Of a stretch of 64,000 nt of DNA, positions 1 to 8,000 are shown piece after piece. Position numbers and translations under genes: made by a program. The stretch lies in the NCBI RefSeq assembly GCF_009177065.1, contig NZ_WEZF01000001.1, forward strand, positions 62,001 through 126,000, in the 5' to 3' direction. Below the pieces are notes generated by a model. The model saw only the letters and a program-made list of their open reading frames with translations, did not search any database and was not told the origin of the DNA. The DNA is from Tautonia marina (lineage in GTDB: Bacteria > Planctomycetota > Planctomycetia > Isosphaerales > Isosphaeraceae). How positions within the stretch are numbered: the first letter of the stretch is position 1; every line of letters starts with the position of its first letter.

Positions 1-47
1 TGAGCCACCATGTTGCCGGGCCAGAACCGACCCCAGGGGAGGGGACC

Positions 48-1463
48 ATGACGACCGACCCTGTCTTCGCCGTTCGCCATCGAGTCCGATCGTTCCTCGG
101 CCGATGGCGGCGCAGGACGGAAGGCTCGGGGATCGTCCTCGCCGTCTCGGGAGGGGGCGATAGCGTGGCGCTGTTACGGGCATCGTGCGAGGTGGCGCAG
201 GATCTCGGCCTGCGGCTGTCCGTTGCCCACTTGCACCACGGAGCCCGCGCCGAGGAGGCCGACCGCGATGCCCAGTTCGTAAGCGAACTGGCCGATCGCC
301 TCGGTCTGCCCATGGATCTGGGCCACTGGCGGCCGGAGCGTCTTGCCCATTTCGAGGCCGACGCGAGGCAGGCCCGCTACGGGTGGCTCCTCGACATCGC
401 CCGGCAACGCTCGGCCGAGGCCGTGGCCGTCGGCCACACGAGTGACGACCAGGCCGAAACAGTCCTCCACCGGATCATTCGGGGCACGGGCGTTCGAGGA
501 CTGGCGGGCATTCCTCCGCGCCGACGATTGGCCGAGGGGATCGAGCTGATCCGCCCCTTGCTGACGACCTCTCGCGACGAGGTCCGGGCGTATCTGAATG
601 CCCTGGGCCAGCCCTGGCGAGACGACTCAAGCAACGCCGATCCGAACCGAACGCGGACCTTGATCCGCCTCGAAATGCTCCCGAGGCTCGCCACGATCAA
701 CCCGAAGGTGACCGAGGCCCTGATCCGGCTCGCTCAGAGCAGCCGAGACGCCGCCCGAGAGGCCGAACGGCAGGCGGCAGGGCTGGCCCGAGCCGTGGTG
801 GTGACGGTTGAGCCGTTCGAGATCACCCTGCGACGCGATCGACTGGCCGGCCTCCCCCGGTCGGTTCGGACCGAGATTCTTCGAATCGTCTGGCGGCGGG
901 CCGGTTGGCCCGAACGGGCGATGTCGAGTGATCGCTGGCGGCGCATGGCGGCCCTGGTCACCCGCGATCACGGGCGGTACGCGATCGGGGCCGGGGTCGA
1001 TTTGCTGCTGAGTCCCGATCGAGTTCGGCTCGTTCCTCAGGCTCCGGTTGAAGCTCCCGTCATTCCCCCCGCGTCGGCCACCTTACCGATTCCTGGAACC
1101 GAGGTTTGGGCCGATTGGCGCATCGTGGCCGAGATCGACCCCGGCCCCGAGGTTCCCAGCGACGAACGCATCGATCTCGACGCGGTGGACCCGTTCCTCG
1201 ATGCCTCGGGGGCGCATCTGGTCATCAGCGCTCCGCTGCCGGGCGACCGCTTCGCGCCGCTCGGCATGGGGGGGCGATCGATGACCCTGACCGACTTTCT
1301 GCGGGGCCGACGCATTCCCCTGGCGGATCGCGGGCGGGTGCCCGTGGTCCGAGATCGTCGCGGGGTGATCTGGGTCGTCGGCCACCGGATCGCCGATCGG
1401 GTCCGTCGCACCCAGGGAACCACGCGGCTGCTTGGCCTGCGCTGCGAGGCGGCCCGACGGTGA
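48..1463 (+). CDS. tilS: tRNA(Ile)-lysidine synthase TilS
   Basis: This enzyme uses ATP to attach lysine to C34 of the tRNA-Ile CAU anticodon, so that it reads AUA; it acts in the cytoplasm. The ATP-pyrophosphatase PP-loop SGGGDS lies at residues 34-39, followed by the HLHHGAR segment near residue 62. The C-terminal end has the TilS tRNA-binding pattern (GDRFAPLGM, then TDFLRGRRIP and WVVGHRIADR). At 471 aa it has the full length of a three-domain TilS. The ATG is preceded by a purine-rich AGGGGAGGGG ribosome site. A hairpin overlaps its stop codon, which suggests a single-gene unit or the end of an operon whose start lies outside the window. Confidence 0.95.
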   Translation: MTTDPVFAVRHRVRSFLGRWRRRTEGSGIVLAVSGGGDSVALLRASCEVAQDLGLRLSVAHLHHGARAEEADRDAQFVSELADRLGLPMDLGHWRPERLAHFEADARQARYGWLLDIARQRSAEAVAVGHTSDDQAETVLHRIIRGTGVRGLAGIPPRRRLAEGIELIRPLLTTSRDEVRAYLNALGQPWRDDSSNADPNRTRTLIRLEMLPRLATINPKVTEALIRLAQSSRDAAREAERQAAGLARAVVVTVEPFEITLRRDRLAGLPRSVRTEILRIVWRRAGWPERAMSSDRWRRMAALVTRDHGRYAIGAGVDLLLSPDRVRLVPQAPVEAPVIPPASATLPIPGTEVWADWRIVAEIDPGPEVPSDERIDLDAVDPFLDASGAHLVISAPLPGDRFAPLGMGGRSMTLTDFLRGRRIPLADRGRVPVVRDRRGVIWVVGHRIADRVRRTQGTTRLLGLRCEAARR

Positions 1464-1497
1464 TCGGAAACGACACCTGGGCCGCTCGGTTCCGATC
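1462..1497 (+). terminator. Hairpin terminator after tilS
   Basis: Two 12-base arms at 1462-1473 and 1486-1497 pair at 11 of 12 positions around a 12-base loop and overlap the tilS stop codon. A run of seven T lies 27 bases further on (near 1524-1530), too far to be a classical U-tract, so the call rests on hairpin position. Confidence 0.5.
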
Positions 1498-1615
1498 GTT
1501 CCACAAATCCTCGCTCAAATCATTTTTTTGGAATCGGCGCTCCTGGATCGGTACGATGCAAAGAGGCATCGAGGCCGGTTCGGGGGAAGGGCTCCATCTG
1601 GGGAGGATCACGCGC

Positions 1616-1948
1616 GTGGGATGGTTTGGATTCGGAAAGAAGACGACCTACATCGTCGCCGTCTCGCACGAAGGGCCCAACCGCCTTCGGCTCAACGGAA
1701 ATCACTGCCGGGGCGCCCAGTTCAAGCGCAATGCCGCCGCTCACGGTCAGACGGTGCTGTGGATGGAACTGACCACCGGAGGCGGTCGGATCGATCAAGG
1801 GCTCGGCCCTTCCGCGTCTCGTCTCGATTCGAAGGAGCTGGAACGCCTTCAGCGCGACGTTCCCCTTTCGATGGCGTTCAAAGCGATCGTCGAGGAGCTT
1901 GACGCCGGCCAGGAGCAGGCGAGCAAGTGGTACAAGCGGGGCGATTGA
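1616..1948 (+). CDS. Conserved-looking small protein of unknown function
   Basis: I do not recognise this 110-aa protein. The start is taken as GTG because a GGGAGG ribosome site sits at 1601-1606, nine bases upstream, and no ATG occurs early in the frame. It opens with a glycine/aromatic stretch (GWFGFGKK) followed by alternating hydrophobic residues (YIVAVSHEG) that suggest a beta-rich N-terminal part. The C-terminal half is predicted helical and charged (LDSKELERLQRD). There is no signal peptide or membrane segment. It follows tilS by about 150 bases and converges on the sirtuin gene, with a palindromic terminator between them. Codon use matches its neighbours, so it is probably a real cytoplasmic protein. 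Confidence 0.65.
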   Translation: MGWFGFGKKTTYIVAVSHEGPNRLRLNGNHCRGAQFKRNAAAHGQTVLWMELTTGGGRIDQGLGPSASRLDSKELERLQRDVPLSMAFKAIVEELDAGQEQASKWYKRGD

Positions 1949-1951
1949 TCG

Positions 1952-1969
1952 GCCCCGACCGGTCGGGGC
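1952..1969. terminator. Bidirectional palindromic terminator
   Basis: A perfect 18-base palindrome, GCCCCGACC followed by GGTCGGGGC, lies in the 26-base gap between the stops of two convergent genes (1948 and 1975). Position and GC-rich stem suggest it ends transcripts from both sides. Confidence 0.65.
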
Positions 1970-1974
1970 GCCGA

Positions 1975-2829
1975 TTACCGGAGTCTCGCCAGCCGACGAT
2001 CGATGGCGTCGAGCCCCTCCGCGGCCCCCAGCGGCAGCCCGATGTGGCCGAGGGGGACCTCTGGCGCCCGGGGGTTCAAGCGGATGAGCGTACCTCCGAG
2101 CTGCTCGGCGGTGCGCTCGCAGAGGGATCGGATGGTCGAGATCGCCGTTCCAGCCCCGCATTCAACCACCACGATCGGCCCCGCGTCGATCACGGTCGAG
2201 AGCCACGCCCCGAACCGCCGCTCCTGGGCGTCGGTGAGCGAAGCATCCCAGTCAAAATCGCCAAACATTAAGATGTTTGGGCGCGCGATGCCGTGGCATC
2301 GCGGGCATTGGGGCAACGGCTCGGCGGCCCGAAGCTCCTCCATGTCGATCATCAGGGGAGTCGGGTCGGCGTCGAACAGATCGGCCCCGCACGAGGAGAC
2401 GCACTGGAAGACGTCGATCCGGCCGTGGCATTCGACCAGACGATCGGCCGGGAACCCGGCGCGCTGAAACTGCCCATCGACGTTCGACGTGACCACGAAG
2501 CCTCCCCCGGCCATCTGCTCCATCCACCGCCGCAAAATGGCGAAACCGGGGTGTGGAGTCGTCGCACGATAAAGGTTCAGCCGGTGTCCGTAGAAGCCCC
2601 AGGCGAAGGCCGGATCGTGGCGGAACCATCGGGGATTGGCCATCTCGGCGAAGCTCAGGCCGAGGCGCTCGGCCATCGGGTAGGCTCGCCAGAAACCTTC
2701 CCGGCCGCGGAAGTCGGGCAGGCCCGAATCGACTCCCATGCCTGCGCCGGCACCGATGACCAAGGCTCGGGCCGAGGCCACCGCCTCGGCCGCTCGCTGA
2801 ATCAGATCGTTTGCTTGGGGCGTCGTCAT
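1975..2829 (-). CDS. SIR2-family NAD-dependent protein deacylase
   Basis: Sirtuins remove acyl groups from lysine side chains using NAD, giving nicotinamide and O-acyl-ADP-ribose. The 284-aa protein has the NAD-binding GAGAGMGVDSGLPDFRG at about residues 26-42, an NVDGQFQRAGF segment in place of the usual NIDG-LHQ form near 116, the catalytic ECHG at 133-136 (His135), and two CxxC-type zinc pairs (Cys143/147 and Cys175/178). The frame stays open a further 98 codons upstream, but the ATG at 2829 is where sirtuin similarity begins. It is cytoplasmic, with no signal peptide. The altered NVDGQF motif suggests a divergent class, so the acyl preference cannot be stated. Confidence 0.92.
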   Translation of the reverse strand: MTTPQANDLIQRAAEAVASARALVIGAGAGMGVDSGLPDFRGREGFWRAYPMAERLGLSFAEMANPRWFRHDPAFAWGFYGHRLNLYRATTPHPGFAILRRWMEQMAGGGFVVTSNVDGQFQRAGFPADRLVECHGRIDVFQCVSSCGADLFDADPTPLMIDMEELRAAEPLPQCPRCHGIARPNILMFGDFDWDASLTDAQERRFGAWLSTVIDAGPIVVVECGAGTAISTIRSLCERTAEQLGGTLIRLNPRAPEVPLGHIGLPLGAAEGLDAIDRRLARLR

Positions 2830-3025
2830 TGAGGGGTTGCTCCTTCCCGGGGCATCTCCCACCCAGTCCAACGATGATCCTCGGATCGGGTGGGCTGATT
2901 GGGCTGGTCGTGGCGATTGGGGGCGAGTGTGTCGATCGGGTTTGAGTTTGAATTTGACGAGAAAGAGGCGGGGTCGGGTAAACTTGGGGGATTGTCGCAA
3001 ATCACTGCTCCTGGAGAAGATCGAA

Positions 3026-3529
3026 ATGGCGACGGCATCCCCCCGCAATGCCGCGGTGACCAAGACCAGTTTTGCCCGAGCGTACCTCGGCGACCATCCG
3101 AAGGCCGGATATCGGGCCGTCAATCAGGCCTGGAACGAGGCCGGGCATGACGGGTCGATCAGCGAAACCCTGGTCCACCGGATGCGGGCGAAGCTGGGTT
3201 TGACCGGTAACCTCCGGCCGACCCGACCTGCCAAGCCCTCGGCCTCCGCGTCCAGGCCCGAGGCCGCGACGCTCGCCACTCCCTCGAAATCGAAGGCGAA
3301 ACGGGGCCGCCCCCGGAACACCCCGGCCGCCGCCAGGCCAGCACCAACCCCCGCCCCCTCGCCGTCCGAGCCTCGATCGTCGTCGGCAACGCCGAAGGTC
3401 CTTTCCGCCGTGTCGCTGGAAGCCGAGTTCGACCGCCTGCTCTTTCAGATCATCGATCAAGGAATGCCCGAGGTCGAGGAGGCGATCCGAACCGCCCGAC
3501 GCCTGTTCGTACTCCATCACGGACGCTGA
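3026..3529 (+). CDS. AT-hook-like, Ala/Pro/Lys-rich putative DNA-binding protein
   Basis: This 167-aa protein has three visible parts. Residues 1-65 form a compact, predicted helical segment (SFARAYLGDHPKAGYRAV, then a NEAGHDGSISETLVHRMR stretch). A long low-complexity linker rich in Pro, Ala, Lys and Ser contains one AT-hook-like core, KRGRPRN, near residue 94. A C-terminal amphipathic helix (LEAEFDRLLFQIIDQGM) may mediate oligomerisation. The AT-hook core suggests minor-groove DNA binding; that role is inference. The start ATG has GGAG about nine bases upstream. It diverges from the sirtuin gene across about 200 bases, so the two may share a control region. Confidence 0.7.
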   Translation: MATASPRNAAVTKTSFARAYLGDHPKAGYRAVNQAWNEAGHDGSISETLVHRMRAKLGLTGNLRPTRPAKPSASASRPEAATLATPSKSKAKRGRPRNTPAAARPAPTPAPSPSEPRSSSATPKVLSAVSLEAEFDRLLFQIIDQGMPEVEEAIRTARRLFVLHHGR

Positions 3530-3672
3530 GGACTCCTGAACCACGCCCCGCAAAGGGCTCCGGTCGGTTCTGGGGTTTCGACGCCTCTGCCCTGATTGGC
3601 TACGATACTCGTATCGAACCGCTCCCCGACGGGGCGGCAAGGGATCGGGGATCAGAGGGGAGAGCGACCGCG

Positions 3673-4044
3673 ATGGCCAAGAACGTCCTGGGAAGCAATC
3701 TGGAGTCGTGCAGCCTGGACCCCGTGACCGGTTTCTTCCGGGACGGCTGCTGCCACACGGGTGCCGACGACATCGGCCTGCATCTGGTCTGCGCCGAGAT
3801 GACGGGCGAGTTCCTCGAATTCTCGAGACGCCGAGGGAACGACCTGAGCACCCCGATGCCCCAGTACGGCTTCCCCGGCCTGAAGCCGGGCGACCGCTGG
3901 TGCCTCTGCGTCGAGCGCTGGAAGGAGGCGCTCGAGGCCGGGATGGCTCCCTCCGTCGTGCTGGAAGCCACGCATATCTCGGCGCTGGAGTTCGTCTCGA
4001 TCGAGGAGCTGAAGGCCCACGCGATTGACGTGGACGTGGATTGA
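3673..4044 (+). CDS. DUF2237 family protein
   Basis: This 123-aa cytoplasmic protein matches the DUF2237 family in length and conserved blocks. It begins NVLGSNLESCSLDPVTGFFR, then has a cysteine-containing DGCCHTGADDIGLH, the segment ICAEMT-like VCAEMTGEFLEFS, and GLKPGDRWCLCVERW; the family-typical LEATH follows near residue 99. The cysteines (positions 13, 26-27, 38, 77 and 79) and histidines could bind metal, but the family has no established reaction. A GAGGGGAGAG ribosome site precedes the ATG. A strong hairpin follows about 50 bases after its stop, so it is probably transcribed alone. Confidence 0.88.
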   Translation: MAKNVLGSNLESCSLDPVTGFFRDGCCHTGADDIGLHLVCAEMTGEFLEFSRRRGNDLSTPMPQYGFPGLKPGDRWCLCVERWKEALEAGMAPSVVLEATHISALEFVSIEELKAHAIDVDVD

Positions 4045-4097
4045 CCTCGCCTGGCGAGGCGGAGCAAGGGGGCCCTCGCCCGGGGAAGTCGTGCGTC

Positions 4098-4135
4098 CGG
4101 ACTCGGAGATGCCACGGGATGTCGCTCCGAGTCCG
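4098..4135. terminator. Bidirectional hairpin terminator
   Basis: Eleven-base perfect arms (CGGACTCGGAG at 4098-4108 and CTCCGAGTCCG at 4125-4135) flank a 16-base loop between two convergent genes ending at 4044 and 4199. Confidence 0.65.
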
Positions 4136-4198
4136 CGGGTTTGATCGAACTGGTGGTCATGCGCAACGGCCGCCCCGCGGCGATTGGCGGCGAAGACC

Positions 4199-4762
4199 TT
4201 ACCGGACCACAACCTCCGGATAGGGGCGGGCGTGAAGGACCTGCCATTCCGTAATCCGGCCGCGGGTCCGTTCGATGCCCTCGAAGTAGCGTTCGACCCG
4301 GATCGCGATGCGGTATGTTCCTGGCGGGCAGGGGAGCGTCAACGGGGCCACTTCGTTGATGTGCAGCCGATCGCCCGGCGTGAACGGCGGCGAGGTCCAT
4401 GACCCGAGCGGTTCGGGAGGCGCGTCGCGTTCCTCGTCCTCGCCTCGGGACGATCGAGCCTCGAAGAAGCGGACGTTCAACCGGTGGGGGGCGTCGGCGA
4501 AGGTGTTCGTCGTCTTGATTTGGTAGCGAATCGGTATGCTGATCGAGCCTTGGACACGCGTCAATCGAGAGGGGCCGCGCTCGTTGAGGCTCGGAATGTC
4601 GACGGCGGCGCGACCGTACGACGGGGGCAGGTCGAACGGCGTCATCTTCCGGATCTCGCCTTCTGCCCGAGCGGCTCGGGCCGCCGGGTCGGCCATGATG
4701 AGCGATGTCACCACCGACACGCAACACAGGCCACAGAGGGTAAGTGCAACACGTTGTCTCAT
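4199..4762 (-). CDS. Secreted protein of unknown function
   Basis: I do not recognise this 187-aa protein. The ATG at 4762 is chosen over an earlier in-frame start because AGGAGG lies seven bases upstream and the protein then opens with a signal peptide (MRQRVALTLCGLCC, then a hydrophobic stretch ending near ADPAARA). The mature part is predicted to be mostly beta strand, with an Arg/Glu-rich acidic loop (RSSRGEDEERDAPPEP) and a C-terminal strand set (TYRIAIRVERYF). It may be a periplasmic or surface beta-sandwich. It diverges from the GT-C/AsmA gene across about 280 bases. Confidence 0.7.
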   Translation of the reverse strand: MRQRVALTLCGLCCVSVVTSLIMADPAARAARAEGEIRKMTPFDLPPSYGRAAVDIPSLNERGPSRLTRVQGSISIPIRYQIKTTNTFADAPHRLNVRFFEARSSRGEDEERDAPPEPLGSWTSPPFTPGDRLHINEVAPLTLPCPPGTYRIAIRVERYFEGIERTRGRITEWQVLHARPYPEVVVR

Positions 4763-5044
4763 GAGGGGCCTCCTGTTTTCTTGTGTGTCGATCGTCAGAA
4801 GTGAGTGGTCGCATAATCGCAAGCGTCACCGGGTCGCTCAACATCCTGCCGGATTGGAAGACCAGCGGCGACGCCTCGCCCGACCTGGGCCCGGCGTTGC
4901 GATTGACCGGCCGGGAGGTCGGGGCTAAGATGCCGGCCCGCCTGGGACGCGCCGGCCGTTGACGAGATCGGACTGGAACTCCACCCATCCTCTTGGACCC
5001 GATCCCGCCGCCCCGGCCTCCGAGGGGTGGCCTTCGAGCGTACC

Positions 5045-8000
5045 ATGCCCGAATCGACGAGACGATCGCGCTGGACCCGGTACGCGATCGTGCCGATGAT
5101 CGTGCTCGTGGGTCTGGCCTTGCGGCTGCTGGCGGCCGGAGCGGTGCAGCTTTACGCCCAGCAGAAGGGCGTGCTTTGCATCTTCGGCGACACGGGAATC
5201 TACTGGTATCTGGCCGAGGCGATCCGGACCGGTTCGCCGTACGTCGTGAATCAGTGGGACGTGCCGCACTACGCGCTGCGGACCCCCGGCTATCCGGCCT
5301 TTCTGGCCCTCTGTCAGATCCTGTTCGGCCCCGATGCGGCCTTGGGGGCTCGGGTTTCGCAGGCGGTGCTGGGGGCGGGCGGAGTGGCGGTCGTCTATGC
5401 CCTGGTGCTCGCCCTCTGGCGGCGGGGAGACGAGCACGACCGTCGCCGGGCACGGCGGGTGGCGATCCTGGCGGCCACGCTGGCGGCCGTCGAGCCGTAC
5501 TCGGTGGCCCTCTCGGGGCTCTTGCTGTCCGAGGGGGTGTTCGTCCCGTTGATGCTGCTGTCCCTCTGGGGCCTGGCGGTCCTCTGGCGGCCGGGTCCGA
5601 AGGTTCGGGAGCAGGACGCGGCCCATACGTCTCAGGATGAGGTTCCGCACTCGCTCGCCTGGCACGGGCCGACACCAGGGCCGGGGCCGTTTGGCTCGCT
5701 CGTCGTGGCCGTTCTCACCGGTCTGGCGATCGGCGCGGCCTTGCTCGTGAGGCCGTCGTGGGCGGTCTTCCTCCCCCTGGCCCTGCCGGCCTGGGTGCTG
5801 TTCGAGCGCTCGAAGCGGGCGGTCGGGCTGGCGGCGGTCGTCGTCCTGACGGTCGCCGCGGTGATGGCGCCGTGGTGGATGCGCAATGCCCAGGTTGTCG
5901 GCAAGTTCGTGCCGACGGCGCTCTGGGTCGGGGCCAGCCTGTACGACGGCCTCAGCCCCGAGGCGACCGGCTCCAGCGACATGAGCTTCCTGGACGACCC
6001 CGAGATCCGGGTGCTCGACGAGGTTTCGCAAGATACCGAGCTACGCCGCCGGGCGATCGCCTTCGCCCGAGAGAACCCGCAACGAGCGTGGGAACTGGCG
6101 GCGATCAAGCTCGGACGCTTCTGGAGCCCCTGGCCGAACGCCGATGAGTTGTCGGCCCCCGGCGTCGGAGTGCTCAGCGGGGTGGTGACGATCCCGGTCT
6201 TCCTTCTGCTGATCGTTGGGCTTTGGGACCGACGGAAGGACCCGAGAACCTTGGTCCTGCTCGGGGGAACGGTCCTCTGCTTCTGCCTGCTGCACATGGT
6301 CTTCGTCAGCTCGATCCGCTACCGCTTGCCAGGGATGGTGCCGGCGATGGGGCTGGCGGCGGCGGGCCTGATGCGGATGGTCGGCGGGCGGTTCGGGCAC
6401 GATACGAAGAAGATGATCGCCTGGTCGGTCATCTTGCCGGTTGCGGTGTTCATCGGAGGCGGCTGGTACGCCGCCGGGCACGCGACCGACGGCGCCGAGC
6501 TGGCCCGCCTGGTCGAGCGGGAGTCGTTGCGGCTCTTGCCCGACTCGAAGGTGAGCGTCGGCCGGGTCCGCCTCCGACCGTTTACCGGCTCAGCGACACT
6601 GGAGCAGGTGCGGGTTCACCAGGGAATCGAGACCTTGCCGGGACCGACGATCGAGGTTGGCTGGCTACGGCTGACCTTCGACGTGGCCGCCCTCTTGCAG
6701 CAGCGGTTCGAGGCCCGCGAGGTGATCGTCGCGCAGCCGACCCTGCGCCTCGGGCGCCGGGACGACGGCACCTGGAACCTGGAAGGGTTTCTGGCCGACC
6801 CCTGGCCGTTGCCCCCTCCCGAGGTCTTGCCGAAGGTCCTGATCCGCAACGGCAAGATCCTGTTGAGCGATTCGAAAGGGACAATGAGCCTGCTCCGGGA
6901 TGTCGTGCTGACGATGACCCCGCAAAGCTCGACCACCTATGCCATCGAAGGCACCGCCCGGGGAGACGGCTTCGAGCGGCTCGACCTGGCCGGAACCTTC
7001 AACGTCAGAACTCGCCGCGTGACCCTGGCCGGCAGCGAGCTGATTCGCCTGGAGCTGGGAGAGAGCCTCCGCAGCCGGTTGCCCGAGGAGTTGCATCCGA
7101 GCTACGACCAGCTCGGCCTCTCGGCCGGGGAGCTGGACGTCCGCGTCCATCGCCTGGAAATCGACCCCGACGATCAGGAACAACCGCTGAAGGAGCACGA
7201 GCTGGACCTGCTCGTCCGATCCGCCAGCGTGAATGTGCCCGAATTTCCGTTTCCGTTGAACGAGGTCGAGCTGCTGGCGACCCTGCAAGACGGCACCTTG
7301 CTCGTCGATCACGCCCGGGGGACCAACGGCCGGACCATCGCCCGAGCCGCAGGCCGACTCGACGTGATGGACCCGATGGCCGGGCCGTTCGATCTCTTGA
7401 TCGAAGTTACCGACCTGGAGTTCGACGACCGCTTGCGGAACAAGACCCCCGAGCATCTGCTTGGTCTCTGGGAAGAACTCCGCCCCGGAGGCCGAACGCA
7501 CGCCTACGTGCGGGCCGTGCGGCGGAAGCCCGGCAGTCCGGTCGGGCTCGGCCTGACGCTCGACCTTCAAGGCGCGTCGATGACCCACGCCGCCTGCCCG
7601 TACCCGATCCGGCAGCTTTACGGCCGGGTCGTCTGGGAAGGGGACCGCGTGACGATCGCCCCGCCGGGCCTGACCACGATCATCGGCAACCGCCCGGCCC
7701 GATGCTGGGGAACGATCGACGAGGTGAGCTCCGATCCCGTCGTCTCGCTCGACTTCGAGCTGGGGGCCTTGCCGATCGACGAAACCTTGCTGGCCGCGCT
7801 CAATCCCGACGTCCGAGCCGTCCTGCACCAGTTCCAGCCCAAAGGAACCGTGCGCGTCGCCCACGCCCATCTCGACCGCCGTCCGGCCCCTCCAGGGAGC
7901 GACAAGAAGGAGATTGTCGAGCTGACCGCCGCCCTCGACCTGGGGGAACCGGCCGAGGCCGGCGGCTTCGCCTTCACCTGGGAGGGGATGCCCTACGCTA

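Noticed and set aside
3600-5675. Open frame of 691 codons on the minus strand
   Set aside because: It overlaps the DUF2237 gene, the secreted protein and the start of the large fusion gene, and its translation is Arg/Pro/Ala/Ser-rich without domains. In GC-rich DNA such antisense frames are expected.
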